Shown: piece by piece, positions 37,368 through 46,534 of the stretch
Layout of the letters: every line of letters starts with the position of its first letter
How positions within the stretch are numbered: position 1 is the first letter of the stretch
From: CBDBJR01 sp965206445
GTDB taxonomy: Bacteria > Pseudomonadota > Gammaproteobacteria > Arenicellales > Poriferihabitantaceae
Length of the DNA: 64,000 nt
Assembly: GCA_965206445.1 (NCBI GenBank)
Contig: CBDBJR010000002.1
Span: 2,542,001 to 2,606,000, forward strand
Direction of reading: 5' to 3'
Notes under the pieces: model-generated
What the model was told of the DNA's origin: nothing
Databases searched by the model: none
The model's input: only the letters and a program-made list of their open reading frames with translations
Program-made: the position numbers and the translations under genes

Positions 37368-38618
37368 ATGACCGAAAAAACAGTGACCGTGGTGGGCGCC
37401 GGCATCGTCGGCATATCCTGTGCGGTGCATCTTCAGCGGGCCGGCTATCGGGTGACCGTTATCGACCGCAAAGCGCCCGGCGAATCCTGCTCGGCCGGCA
37501 ATGCGGGCATACTGGCGCGCGCCGCTCTGGTGCCGATTCCCATCCCGGGCATCTTGCGCAAAGCGCCCCAAATGCTGCTCGACCCGTTGGGGCCGTTGTT
37601 TTTCAGGTGGCGGTATCTGCCCCGGATGCTGCCCTGGCTGGCGGCATATATTCGCCATGGCGCCAACGACAAGGTGCAGCGGATTGCCGATGCGCTGGCC
37701 GACCTGGTTGGCGATACGGTGGAGCAGCATCAGAGTCTGACGCACGCCACCGGCGCGCAGCGATATGTCCAAACGGCGCCGTATCTGTATGTGTATCAGG
37801 GCAAAAACCGGTTCGACGACGACGCCTACGCATGGAAATTGCGGCTGGATCGCGGCGTCAAGACCAGCATCCTCCGGGGCCCCGAAGTGCAGGCGTTCGA
37901 GCCCGCTCTGGCGGCCGATTATGACTATGCCGTGGTGCTCGATGGTCACGGCTTTTCATGCAATCCGCAAATGCTGGTCAAATCACTGGCGCAGGATTTT
38001 GCCGCCAACGGCGGGCAGATTTTGCGCCGGGAAATCACCCGTATCGACTATGCAAATGCGACCAACGGCATGATCAGCACCCCGACCGCGAAATATCCGG
38101 TCACCCGGCTGGTGATTGCCGCCGGCGCCTGGTCGAGTAAAATTGCCGCCCGGCTCGGCAGCCCGGTGCCGTTGGAAGCGGAGCGCGGCTATCACATCAC
38201 GATAGCGGATGCACAAATCAGCCTGCGCAACCCGGTTATGTGCACCCGTGGCAAGCTGGTGGCGACGCCGATGGAAACCGGCATCCGGCTGGCCGGCCTG
38301 GTCGAGTTTGGCGGGCTGGCCGCCGGGCCACGGGCAAAATGCACCGCGACGCTGCTGCACCATGCGCAACGACTGTTTCCCAATGCCAATCTTTCCCGCT
38401 TCAGCGAATGGATGGGGCACCGTCCTTCATTGCCGGACAGCCTGCCGGTGATCGGCCGCTCACCGCATTACCGGGACGTGTATTATGCCTTTGGCCATCA
38501 GCACGTGGGCTTGACCACCGGGCCAAAAACCGGGCGGCTGATCACCGAGCTGCTCAGCGGGGCGGCGCCGTCGATTGATCTGACGCCGTTTCGCATCGAC
38601 CGATTCGGGTGCGCGTAA
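37368..38618 (+). CDS. FAD-dependent D-amino acid dehydrogenase-like oxidoreductase (DadA family)
   Basis: A 416-residue flavoprotein. The dinucleotide-binding start is TVTVVGAGIVGISCAVHLQRAGYRVTVIDR, followed by SCSAGNAGILARAA and late motifs SLPDSLPVIGRSPHY and YYAFGHQHVGLTTGPKTGRL. This is the DadA/deaminating oxidoreductase pattern, oxidising D-amino acids or similar amines to imines and passing electrons to the respiratory chain. Start 37368 has GGAGGAAC nearby upstream (37352). The substrate may differ from D-alanine, since dadX (racemase) is not adjacent. Confidence 0.87.
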   Translation: MTEKTVTVVGAGIVGISCAVHLQRAGYRVTVIDRKAPGESCSAGNAGILARAALVPIPIPGILRKAPQMLLDPLGPLFFRWRYLPRMLPWLAAYIRHGANDKVQRIADALADLVGDTVEQHQSLTHATGAQRYVQTAPYLYVYQGKNRFDDDAYAWKLRLDRGVKTSILRGPEVQAFEPALAADYDYAVVLDGHGFSCNPQMLVKSLAQDFAANGGQILRREITRIDYANATNGMISTPTAKYPVTRLVIAAGAWSSKIAARLGSPVPLEAERGYHITIADAQISLRNPVMCTRGKLVATPMETGIRLAGLVEFGGLAAGPRAKCTATLLHHAQRLFPNANLSRFSEWMGHRPSLPDSLPVIGRSPHYRDVYYAFGHQHVGLTTGPKTGRLITELLSGAAPSIDLTPFRIDRFGCA

Positions 38619-38840
38619 TCACCCGCAGCGCAATCCGGGCATTTGGGGTAGCAAAACGGGCACCCGGGTTCATCAAACCGACACGTTCGCCGTCTGGAAT
38701 TCAACTTGCCCGGGATAGTTTGACTGGCCGGCTCCGGATGGCGTATCGCCGCTACGTCAGGCGCGTTGTGCTCGTCTGCCCCGGGGTGGCACGGGGTGGG
38801 CAGCCACGGTCAGGCGTGCCGATTTTCGTCATTCAGTTCA

Positions 38841-38873
38841 GTTAAATTTCGGTTAAATTTCGGTTAAATCCGG
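38841..38873 (+). promoter_or_regulatory. Tandem 11-bp repeats upstream of pstS (Pho-box-like)
   Basis: Three head-to-tail 11-mers, GTTAAATTTCG twice and GTTAAATCCGG once, at 38841, 38852 and 38863. The core GTTAAAT recurs with 4-bp spacers, which is exactly the 7+4 layout of PhoB binding sites, although the sequence differs from the E. coli CTGTCAT consensus. They end 13 bp before the pstS ATG, overlapping or abutting the AAGGAG Shine-Dalgarno (38875-38880), so they could act at transcription or translation level. Confidence 0.5.
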
Positions 38874-38886
38874 TAAGGAGATTGCA

Positions 38887-39933
38887 ATGTATACAACCCT
38901 GGTTTCAATTGCGCTGATCGGCCTGGTCGGCCTCGCCACCCCGGCAAGCGCACAACAGCGCAACTATATCCAAATCGTCGGCTCCTCCACCGTGTACCCT
39001 TTTGCCACGGTGGTGGCGGAGAAATTTGGCAAGACCAGCAGTTTCAAAACGCCGATTATCGAAGCCACCGGCTCCGGCGGCGGGCTGAAATTATTTTGCT
39101 CCGGGGTTGGCATCACCACCCCGGACTTTGCCAATTCTTCCCGGCGGATAAAACCTTCGGAGCTGGCGCGCTGCAAAGCCAACGGCGTGACCGGCATCAT
39201 CGAGGTCAAAATTGGCTACGACGGCATCGTGCTGGCCAATTCGACCGAGGCCGGGCAGTATGCCCTGAGCCGCCGGGAGATTTTCCTGGCGCTGGCCAAA
39301 AACGTACCCGCCGCCGATGGCAGTGAAACCGTGACGCCCAATCCATACCGCACCTGGCGGCAGGTCAACCCGAACCTGCCGGACATCCGCATCGAGGTGT
39401 TGGGGCCGCCGCCGACCTCGGGCACGCGAGATGCCTTTGTCGAATTGGTGATGGAGGGCGGCTGCCAATCGATCGATTGGATTGCGGCGCTAAGGCAGAC
39501 CGACAAATCCGCCTATCAGGCGCTTTGCCATACGCTCAGGGAAGACGGCGCTTTCATAGAGGTCGGCGAAAATGATAATCTGATTGTGCAGAAGCTCAAG
39601 GAAAACCCGGAGGCGCTGGGCATTTTCGGCTTCAGTTTCCTCGATCAAAACCTCGACCGGGTGCAGGGCGCGCGGATAGACGGGGTCATGCCCGAATTCG
39701 ACGCCATTGCGGACGGCACCTACCCGATCTCCCGGGCGCTGTATTTTTACGCCAAAATAGCCCACCTCGACGTTATTCCCGGCATGGCCGAATACATGGC
39801 CGAGTTTACCGGCGAGGCCGCGTACGGCGAGGAAGGCTACCTCACCGACCGGGGGCTGATTCCGATGCCGGTACAAGAACGGCAACTGTTCCGGCATAAT
39901 GCCGACAGCCAACGGGCGCTCGAGACGCTCTGA
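38887..39933 (+). CDS. pstS: Phosphate ABC transporter periplasmic binding protein
   Basis: High-affinity phosphate binding protein for the Pst importer. The 348-residue precursor has a signal peptide (about residues 1-21, ending ASA), then IQIVGSSTVYPFATVVAEKF and IEATGSGGGLKLFCSGVG, which carry phosphate-binding residues, and PPPTSGTRDAFVELV later. The Shine-Dalgarno AAGGAG is 6 nt before ATG 38887. It is first gene of pstSCAB-phoU, with unusual 11-bp repeats directly upstream. The operon probably belongs to the Pho regulon. Confidence 0.95.
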   Translation: MYTTLVSIALIGLVGLATPASAQQRNYIQIVGSSTVYPFATVVAEKFGKTSSFKTPIIEATGSGGGLKLFCSGVGITTPDFANSSRRIKPSELARCKANGVTGIIEVKIGYDGIVLANSTEAGQYALSRREIFLALAKNVPAADGSETVTPNPYRTWRQVNPNLPDIRIEVLGPPPTSGTRDAFVELVMEGGCQSIDWIAALRQTDKSAYQALCHTLREDGAFIEVGENDNLIVQKLKENPEALGIFGFSFLDQNLDRVQGARIDGVMPEFDAIADGTYPISRALYFYAKIAHLDVIPGMAEYMAEFTGEAAYGEEGYLTDRGLIPMPVQERQLFRHNADSQRALETL

Positions 39934-40000
39934 GCGCCGGCCGATTCGACCTGACGACCGTCGCTGCGATGCATCACCACCGCGCCATCACCAACACAAC

Positions 40001-41005
40001 ATGGGCCTGCTGAGCGGTTTATTTGTCGGCTTCATCCTGGCCCCCGCCCTGCTGATTGCCGCCCTGCCCGCCTGCAAGCGCAACCGGGCGCTGCAAAACC
40101 GCATCGAAGCGATGATCCGGGGGTTTTTGATTGCCTGCGCCTGCCTGGCAATACTGGCCACCATTGGCATCGTGCTGTCGGTGCTGTTTGAATCGATTCG
40201 GTTTTTCAAGCTGGTGCCGCTGACCGATTTCCTGTTCGGGCTGAAGTGGTCGCCGCAGACCGCGATACGCACCGATCAAGTCGGCTCCTCGGGCGCGTTC
40301 GGCGCCGTACCGCTGTTTACCGGCACCTTCCTGATCACCGGCATCGCGGTCGTCGTCGCCGTGCCGATTGGCTTGATGTCGGCAATTTACCTGTCCGAAT
40401 ACGCCGGCGACCGGGTGCGCACATTCGGCAAGCCGCTGCTGGAAATTCTCGCCGGCATCCCTACCGTGGTGTACGGTTTTTTTGCCGTATTGACCGTCGC
40501 CCCGCTGATCCGCCACTATGCGCAATCGCTCGGCCTGTCGGTATCGAGTGAAAGCGCGCTGGCGGCCGGCCTGGTGATGGGGGTGATGATACTGCCGTTT
40601 ATTTCTTCGCTATCGGATGACGTTATCACCGCCGTGCCGCAGTCGCTGCGAGACGGCTCGTACGGCCTCGGCGCGACCCGGCGGGAGACGATCTGCCGGG
40701 TCGTTCTGCCGGCCGCCCTGCCCGGCATCGTTGGCAGTATTTTGCTGGCGACCTCCAGGGCAATCGGCGAAACCATGATTGTCGTCATGGCGGCGGGGCT
40801 GGCGGCCAACCTGACGGCCAACCCGTTTGCATCGGTGACCACGGTCACCGTGCAGATTGTCACCCTGCTGGTCGGCGATCAGGAATTCGACAGCCCGAAA
40901 ACGCTGGCGGCTTTTGCGCTCGGCCTGACCCTGTTTATCGTGACGCTGGTGCTGAATGTGATCGCGCTGCAGGTGGTGCGCAGATACCAGGAGCAATACG
41001 AGTGA
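40001..41005 (+). CDS. pstC: Phosphate ABC transporter permease PstC, core form
   Basis: Membrane permease of the Pst importer. The 334-residue product contains TTIGIVLSVL-like membrane helices and FGLKWSPQTA, GAVPLFTGTFLIT, IPTVVYGFFAVLTV, MILPFISSLSDDVI and RAIGETMIVVMAAG, the EAA-loop region. This sequence is most like the second half of the long PstC found in many alphaproteobacteria, whose N-terminal extra membrane domain of over 100 residues is missing here. The 67-bp gap to pstS cannot encode it. Start ATG 40001 (MGLLSGLFVG) is preferred over an in-frame start inside pstS. It overlaps pstA by 4 bp. Confidence 0.9.
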   Translation: MGLLSGLFVGFILAPALLIAALPACKRNRALQNRIEAMIRGFLIACACLAILATIGIVLSVLFESIRFFKLVPLTDFLFGLKWSPQTAIRTDQVGSSGAFGAVPLFTGTFLITGIAVVVAVPIGLMSAIYLSEYAGDRVRTFGKPLLEILAGIPTVVYGFFAVLTVAPLIRHYAQSLGLSVSSESALAAGLVMGVMILPFISSLSDDVITAVPQSLRDGSYGLGATRRETICRVVLPAALPGIVGSILLATSRAIGETMIVVMAAGLAANLTANPFASVTTVTVQIVTLLVGDQEFDSPKTLAAFALGLTLFIVTLVLNVIALQVVRRYQEQYE

Positions 41006-42270
41006 ACCGGCTGGCGATTGTACGCGCCGGGCTGCACCGACGCTATCGGCGTGAGCGCCGCTTCCGGCGCTATGGCCAGCTGTCTGTGGGCATCGGCCTG
41101 TTGTTCCTGGCATTGCTGCTGGGCACGACGCTGGCGAGCGGCTACAGCGCGTTGCAGCAAACCTATATCGCGCTGGATATTGCACTCGATGCGGAGCATT
41201 TCGACGCCGATCTGAGCGCCGCGTCATTGTCCGGGGCCGACTACGGCGGCCTGATCAAACAGGCGCTGAGAGCCGCCTTCCCCGAGGTCACCCAACGCCG
41301 GGATAAAAAAGCCCTGTACCGCATCATCAGCAGCGGCGCCGAATATGATCTCCGGCGGCACGTGATGGATGATCCGGCCAAAATCGGCGCCACCCACCGC
41401 TTCTGGCTATTGGCCGATGACGAAGTCGATGCGCTGGTCAAGGGCAAGGTAAACAAAACCGTGCCGCAGCAGGAGCGGCGGATCAAAGACCAGACGATTG
41501 ACTGGGTCGAGCGGCTGACCGCCAATCGACAGGTTGAAACCCGATTCAACCGGGTTTTCTTCACCACCGGCGATTCGCGCGACCCCGAACAAGCGGGCAT
41601 CAAAGGCGCCGCAATGGGCTCTCTTTTCGTCATCTCCATCGCCATGCTGCTGTGTTTCCCGATCGGGGTTGCGGCCGCCGTCTACCTCGAAGAATTCGCC
41701 CCTGAAAATCGCATCACCCGGTTGATTGAAGTCAATATCAACAACCTGGCGGCGGTGCCGTCGATTATTTTCGGCCTGCTCGGGCTGGCGATCCTGATCA
41801 ATTATTTCGGGCTGCCGCGATCGGTGCCGCTGGTCGGCGGGATGGTGCTGGGGTTGATGACCCTGCCGACCATCATTATATCCAGCCGCGCCGCCCTGGC
41901 GGCGGTGCCGCCGAGTGTGCGTGAAGCCGCTCTCGCGGTCGGTGCGTCACCGGTGCAGACGGTGCTGCACCACACCATGCCGCTGGCGCTGCCCGGCATG
42001 CTGACCGGCGCCATCATTGGCCTGGCCAGAGCACTCGGCGAAACCGCGCCGTTGCTGGTGATCGGCATGGTCGCATTCATCGTTGACGTGCCGTCGAGCC
42101 CGCTGGAGCCCGCCACCGTCCTGCCGGTACAGATTTACCTCTGGGCCGACAGCCCCGAGCGGGCGTTTGTCGAGCGCACCTCGGCCGCCATCCTGGTACT
42201 GCTGCTGTTTCTGGTCGCCCTGAACGGCCTGATTGTGGTGCTGAGAAACAAGCTGGAAAAACGCTGGTAA
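41002..42270 (+). CDS. pstA: Phosphate ABC transporter permease PstA with DUF3333 N-terminal domain
   Basis: Second permease of the phosphate importer. The 422-residue protein has one membrane segment, then a periplasmic DUF3333-like domain (about residues 50-190, with YGGLIKQALRAAFPEV), then the permease core (GSLFVISIAMLLCFPIGVAAAVYLEEFAP, NLAAVPSIIFGLLGLAI, MTLPTIIISSRAALAAVP, ARALGETAPLLVIG). This is the long form common beside long-type PstC, here with a shortened PstC partner. The start overlaps the pstC stop (ATGA), indicating coupling. Confidence 0.94.
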   Translation: MNRLAIVRAGLHRRYRRERRFRRYGQLSVGIGLLFLALLLGTTLASGYSALQQTYIALDIALDAEHFDADLSAASLSGADYGGLIKQALRAAFPEVTQRRDKKALYRIISSGAEYDLRRHVMDDPAKIGATHRFWLLADDEVDALVKGKVNKTVPQQERRIKDQTIDWVERLTANRQVETRFNRVFFTTGDSRDPEQAGIKGAAMGSLFVISIAMLLCFPIGVAAAVYLEEFAPENRITRLIEVNINNLAAVPSIIFGLLGLAILINYFGLPRSVPLVGGMVLGLMTLPTIIISSRAALAAVPPSVREAALAVGASPVQTVLHHTMPLALPGMLTGAIIGLARALGETAPLLVIGMVAFIVDVPSSPLEPATVLPVQIYLWADSPERAFVERTSAAILVLLLFLVALNGLIVVLRNKLEKRW

Positions 42271-42292
42271 CCGCGCGCCCGCAGCCAACCGA

Positions 42293-43150
42293 ATGCCCAT
42301 GCAAGACCGCACACCAACGCCGCCTGACGACCCGGTACAACCCGACCCGGTTGATGACCCCGCATTCAAGACCGTCGGCGTCACTGCCGCCGCCGACCCG
42401 GTGATGACCTGCCGCAACGTCGATGTATATTATGCGGACAAACCGGCTATCGTTGATGTTTCGCTCGAGCTCGGCAGGCACGAAGTGCTGGCCATGATCG
42501 GCCCGTCGGGGTGCGGAAAATCCACCCTCATCCGATGCCTGAACCGCATGAACGACACGATCGACAGTTGCCGGGTGAGCGGGGAGATAAAACTGGAAGG
42601 CGACAATATTTACAGCCCCGGCATGGACGTGGTGCTGCTGCGGGCGCGGGTCGGCATGGTATTTCAAAAGCCCAACCCGTTTCCCAAATCGGTATACAAC
42701 AATGTGGCCTACGGCATCCGCCTGCACGGCCTGGCCGCCGACAAAACCGAGCTCGACGGCATGGTTGAAAACAGCCTGCGCAAAGCCGGACTATGGCAGG
42801 AGGTCAAAGACCGGCTCAACCAGCCCGGCACCGGGCTGTCGGGCGGACAGCAGCAGCGGCTGTGCATTGCCCGGGCGATCGCGATCAATCCGGAAATTAT
42901 TCTGATGGACGAGCCCTGCTCCGCACTCGACCCGATCGCCACCGCCCGCATCGAGGAGCTGATAGACGAACTGCGGCAGCAATTTTCGATTTGCATCGTG
43001 ACCCACTCGATGCAGCAGGCCGCCAGGGTATCCCAGCGTACCGCCTATTTTCATCTTGGCCGGCTGGTCGAAGCCGGCCTGACCGACGATATTTTCACCC
43101 ACCCGCAGCATCGCCTGACGGAAGGCTATATAACCGGCAGATTTGGCTAA
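42293..43150 (+). CDS. pstB: Phosphate ABC transporter ATP-binding protein PstB
   Basis: ATPase subunit energising phosphate import. The 285-residue protein has Walker A GPSGCGKST, the Q-loop MVFQKPNPFP, signature LSGGQQQRLCIARA, Walker B IILMDEPCSALDP, and the switch histidine in IVTHSM. A 35-residue N-terminal extension, rich in proline and acidic residues, precedes the ABC domain. It follows pstA by 22 bp and precedes phoU. Confidence 0.96.
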   Translation: MPMQDRTPTPPDDPVQPDPVDDPAFKTVGVTAAADPVMTCRNVDVYYADKPAIVDVSLELGRHEVLAMIGPSGCGKSTLIRCLNRMNDTIDSCRVSGEIKLEGDNIYSPGMDVVLLRARVGMVFQKPNPFPKSVYNNVAYGIRLHGLAADKTELDGMVENSLRKAGLWQEVKDRLNQPGTGLSGGQQQRLCIARAIAINPEIILMDEPCSALDPIATARIEELIDELRQQFSICIVTHSMQQAARVSQRTAYFHLGRLVEAGLTDDIFTHPQHRLTEGYITGRFG

Positions 43151-43167
43151 ACCCGACCCCCACAGCA

Positions 43168-43890
43168 ATGACACTCCCGACCGATCAACACATCTTCAAG
43201 CGCTTCGATAATGAAATGGCGCATTTGCACAGCCTGGTACTGGACATGGGCCGACTGGCCGTGGCGCAGCTGACGGACGCAGTGCAAACCCTGAAAGACG
43301 AAAACGCCGACCGCGCAATCGAGGTCATCCGCAACGATAAAATGCTGAATGACCTGGACTTGCAGGTCGATGACGAGATCGCCCGCATCATTGCCAGGCG
43401 TCAGCCGATGGCGAAAGATTTGCGAGAAATTATCGCGGTGGCAAAAATCGCGGCCGAGCTGGAACGGTCGGGCGACGAGGCGCGCAAGATCGCCGGCCTG
43501 ACGGTGCGGTTTTTCGACGCCGATGCCCCGCCGCCGAGCCGGCCGGTCCTGAACGATATATTTTTACTCGCCGAATACGTCGCGGATATGCTGTCAGTCA
43601 GCATACGGGCATTCGACCGTCTGGAACTGCAACTGGCGGCGGACGTGCTGCGCAAAGGGTTGAAACTGGAGCACGAATTGCAGTCCACGTTCCAGCGCCT
43701 GAGCGCCTGCATCCTGCAGGATGTGCGCAATGTCGCGCATTTCATCGACCTGGTGCTGGGTATACGCGCGCTGGAGCGCTTCGGCGGGCATGCAAAAAAT
43801 ATCGTCGGCCATATCGTGTTTATCAAAAACGGCACCGACGTCAGACATCAAGACGACGCGTCGATACTGCGCAGCATAGAGCAGGCCTAG
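43168..43890 (+). CDS. phoU: Phosphate signalling protein PhoU
   Basis: PhoU relays the state of the Pst importer to the PhoR sensor kinase and limits phosphate uptake. The 240-residue all-helical protein starts HIFKRFDNEMAHLHSLVLDMGRLAV and has the two three-helix repeats with metal-binding motifs (AELERSGDEARKIA and ALERFGGHAKNIV). The start at 43168 gives the conserved N-terminus; longer frames run back through pstB. Its stop overlaps the convergent ABC gene (shared CTAG at 43887-43890), leaving no room for a terminator between them. Confidence 0.95.
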   Translation: MTLPTDQHIFKRFDNEMAHLHSLVLDMGRLAVAQLTDAVQTLKDENADRAIEVIRNDKMLNDLDLQVDDEIARIIARRQPMAKDLREIIAVAKIAAELERSGDEARKIAGLTVRFFDADAPPPSRPVLNDIFLLAEYVADMLSVSIRAFDRLELQLAADVLRKGLKLEHELQSTFQRLSACILQDVRNVAHFIDLVLGIRALERFGGHAKNIVGHIVFIKNGTDVRHQDDASILRSIEQA

Positions 43891-45602
43891 CCAACCGGCC
43901 GGATGCCGACGAGGCCGCTATAGCCGGGGATTAAATCAATCAGGTGGCGGCTGTATGCATGCGCCGGGCGTTCAAACAGCGCTTCGGTAGCGGCAATCTC
44001 GACCATCCTGCCGTTGTACATGACACCGACCCGATCACACATCTGCCGAATCACCGGCAGGTCGTGGCTGATGAACAGCATCGTCAGCCCGAGCTCCTGC
44101 TGCAAATCCTTGAGCAAATTGAGAATCTGCGCCTGAATCGACACGTCCAAAGCCGAGGTCGGCTCATCGCAAATCAGAAAGCGCGGCCGGGTTGCCAGCG
44201 CGCGGGCAATCGAAATCCGCTGCCGCTGACCGCCGGAAAACTCGTGCGGGTATTTGACCGCGGCTTTCGCCCCCAGGCCGACATGCTCGAGCAGATCGTT
44301 GACGATCTCACGGGTCTGCGCCCGCGAATCCGCCAGCCGGTGAAAGCGGATCGGCTCGGCGACAATATCGCGTACTTTCATGCGCGCATTGACCGACGAG
44401 AACGGGTCTTGAAAGATCATCTGCATTTGCCGGCGGTAGCGGTTGATCTGCTTGCGCTGGTCGAGTTTCGTCAGGTCGGCCCCGGCAAACTCGATCGTGC
44501 CGCCGACAGCCTGGTAAATCCCGGTGATCAAGCGCGCAATCGTCGATTTTCCCGAGCCGGATTCACCGACGATGCCAAAGCACTCGCCGGGCTGAATATC
44601 GAAACTGACCCCGTCAACCACCCGCACCGCGCTGCCCCGGCGGCGAAAAACGCCGTCGGCTCTGAACGCCATCTGCAGATTCTTTACCGCCAGCAGCGGC
44701 CCTTCGCTGTGCCCGAAGTCGCGCACCTGACCGAGCCAGTGCGTGCGCAGATCCAGCGCCTTGCGTTCGCCCGCCGCCTCAATGCTGTCGACCATCGGAA
44801 AGCGATGCAGGCGGATATCCGGTCGCGGCACGGCGGAAATCAGATTGCGGGTATACGGGTGGTCGGGGTCGCCGAGAATTTTCGCCGTCGCGCCGGTTTC
44901 GACTACCGCCCCCCGGTACATCACCGCGACCCGGTCGGCAATCTCGGCAATCACCCCCATGTCGTGGGTAATGACAATCAGGCCGACGCGGTGTTCACGC
45001 ACCAGCCCTTTCAGCAGCTTGAGAATCTGCGCCTGAATCGACACATCCAGCGCGGTGGTCGGCTCATCCGCCAGGATCACCTGCGGCTGCGCGCACAGAG
45101 CCAGCGCAATCCCCACGCGCTGCCGCATGCCGCCGGAAAATTGATGCGGATAGTGATCCGCCCGCACCTCGGGCTCGGCAATGCCCACCTGCCGCAGCAG
45201 TGCAACGGCCCGCTCCCGCGCCGCGGTGTTGGACAGGCCCAGGTGCGTCTGAATCGTGCCGATAAGCTGGCTTGCCACGCTTTCCAGCGGGTTGAGCGAG
45301 GTCAGCGGGTCTTGAAAAATCATCCCGATCCGCTTGCCGCGGATGGTGCGCATCGCCGCCTCGGGCAGCCCGCTGATCTTTTCGCCGGCCAGGAAAACCT
45401 CGCCGCCGCCGATGTGCCCGGGGGGATCGAGCAGGCCCATAACCGCGTTGCCGACGGTCGATTTGCCGGCGCCGGATTCGCCGACCACCCCCAGTATCTC
45501 ACCGCCGTCAACCAGCAGGCTGACCGCCCTGATCGCGCTGACATCGCCGTGACGGGAGGGAAACTGTACGCTGAGGTCGCGGATATCCAGCAGGGCTTTC
45601 AT
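43887..45602 (-). CDS. Fused two-ATPase ABC transporter ATP-binding protein (peptide type)
   Basis: A 571-residue protein with two complete ABC domains in one chain, equivalent to DppD plus DppF or GsiA. Domain 1 (about residues 1-255): Walker A GESGAGKST, signature FSGGMRQRVGIALA, Walker B VILADEPTTALD, followed by the peptide-importer HPYTRNLISAVP tail. Domain 2 (about 300-560): GESGSGKST, FSGGQRQRISIARA, FLICDEPTSALD and a HAYSRHLIDLIP tail. Both signature and Walker sets look intact. The start at 45602 overlaps the permease stop by 4 bp (ATGA); a longer frame adds unconserved residues. Confidence 0.93.
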   Translation of the reverse strand: MKALLDIRDLSVQFPSRHGDVSAIRAVSLLVDGGEILGVVGESGAGKSTVGNAVMGLLDPPGHIGGGEVFLAGEKISGLPEAAMRTIRGKRIGMIFQDPLTSLNPLESVASQLIGTIQTHLGLSNTAARERAVALLRQVGIAEPEVRADHYPHQFSGGMRQRVGIALALCAQPQVILADEPTTALDVSIQAQILKLLKGLVREHRVGLIVITHDMGVIAEIADRVAVMYRGAVVETGATAKILGDPDHPYTRNLISAVPRPDIRLHRFPMVDSIEAAGERKALDLRTHWLGQVRDFGHSEGPLLAVKNLQMAFRADGVFRRRGSAVRVVDGVSFDIQPGECFGIVGESGSGKSTIARLITGIYQAVGGTIEFAGADLTKLDQRKQINRYRRQMQMIFQDPFSSVNARMKVRDIVAEPIRFHRLADSRAQTREIVNDLLEHVGLGAKAAVKYPHEFSGGQRQRISIARALATRPRFLICDEPTSALDVSIQAQILNLLKDLQQELGLTMLFISHDLPVIRQMCDRVGVMYNGRMVEIAATEALFERPAHAYSRHLIDLIPGYSGLVGIRPVG

Positions 45603-46534
45603 CGCAGCTTCGGGTTCAGCGCATCCCGCAGCCAGTCGCCCAGAATATTGACCGAAAGCACCAGCACCACCAGGGCCGTGCCCGGGAAAATCGTGATCCA
45701 CCACTCGCCGGAAAAAAGATAATCGTTGCCAATGCGAATCAGGGTGCCCAGCGACGGCGAGGTCGGCGGCACACCGACGCCGAGAAACGACAGCGTCGCC
45801 TCGGTAATCACCGCCAGCGCCAGTTGAATGGTCGCGATCACCAATACCGGCCCCATGACATTCGGCAGAATATGGCGCAGCAAAATAATCCAGTCCGGCA
45901 GGCCGATAACCTGCCCGGCCAGCACGTATTCCTTGTTGCGCTCGACCATCACCGAGCTGCGCACCGTGCGCGCATACTGCACCCAGAAACTCAGGCCAAT
46001 CGCCACAATCAGCACATAGATCGCCAGCTCATTGTGCGCCTCCCGCGGCAGAATGCCGCGCGCCACGCCGTCAATCAACAAGGCGATCAAAATCGCGGGA
46101 AAGGACAGCTGAATATCGGCAACCCGCATCAGAAAGGCATCCAGCAGGCCGCCGGTGTAGCCCGAGATCAGCCCCACGGCGATGCCGATCACCGCCGCCA
46201 ATGCAACCGAGGCAAAGCCGACAATCAGCGAAATCCGCGAACCGTACAAAATAGTCGAGAAAATATCGCGCCCCTGATCATCGGTGCCCAGCAGATACGT
46301 GGCGCGGCCCTGCTCTTCCCAGGCCGGCGGCAGCAGCGCGTCAAACAGCCCCACCGTGGCCAGATCGAACGGGTTGTGCGGCGCCACCCAGTCGGCGAAC
46401 AGCGCGCCGAAAACGATCAGCAGCGTAAGCACGGCCGCCACAATCGCGCCGGGCGAATGCGTAAAGCTCCACCACAGATCGCTGTCGCGCAGCCGGGCTG
46501 CGATAGCGGCCCGCATACCGGCAGCCGTCGGCAT
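45599..46534 (-). CDS. Peptide-type ABC transporter permease (DppC-like)
   Basis: A 311-residue inner-membrane permease with about six helices and the EAA-like loop VIGLPDWIILLRHILPNVMGPVLV. YLLGTDDQGRDIFSTILYGSRISLIVGF is a clear DppC/OppC marker. It pairs with the DppB-type permease upstream (single-base overlap, TGATG) and with the fused ATPase downstream, forming a peptide or nickel-type importer. Confidence 0.93.
   Translation of the reverse strand: MPTAAGMRAAIAARLRDSDLWWSFTHSPGAIVAAVLTLLIVFGALFADWVAPHNPFDLATVGLFDALLPPAWEEQGRATYLLGTDDQGRDIFSTILYGSRISLIVGFASVALAAVIGIAVGLISGYTGGLLDAFLMRVADIQLSFPAILIALLIDGVARGILPREAHNELAIYVLIVAIGLSFWVQYARTVRSSVMVERNKEYVLAGQVIGLPDWIILLRHILPNVMGPVLVIATIQLALAVITEATLSFLGVGVPPTSPSLGTLIRIGNDYLFSGEWWITIFPGTALVVLVLSVNILGDWLRDALNPKLR

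Noticed and set aside
37119..37949. Upstream extension of the cytochrome c frame
   Set aside because: It runs antisense through the DadA-like gene; the signal peptide starts at 37118.
43944..45722. 592-codon plus-strand frame over the fused ABC ATPase
   Set aside because: Antisense of a clear ABC gene with intact motifs; no plausible protein.
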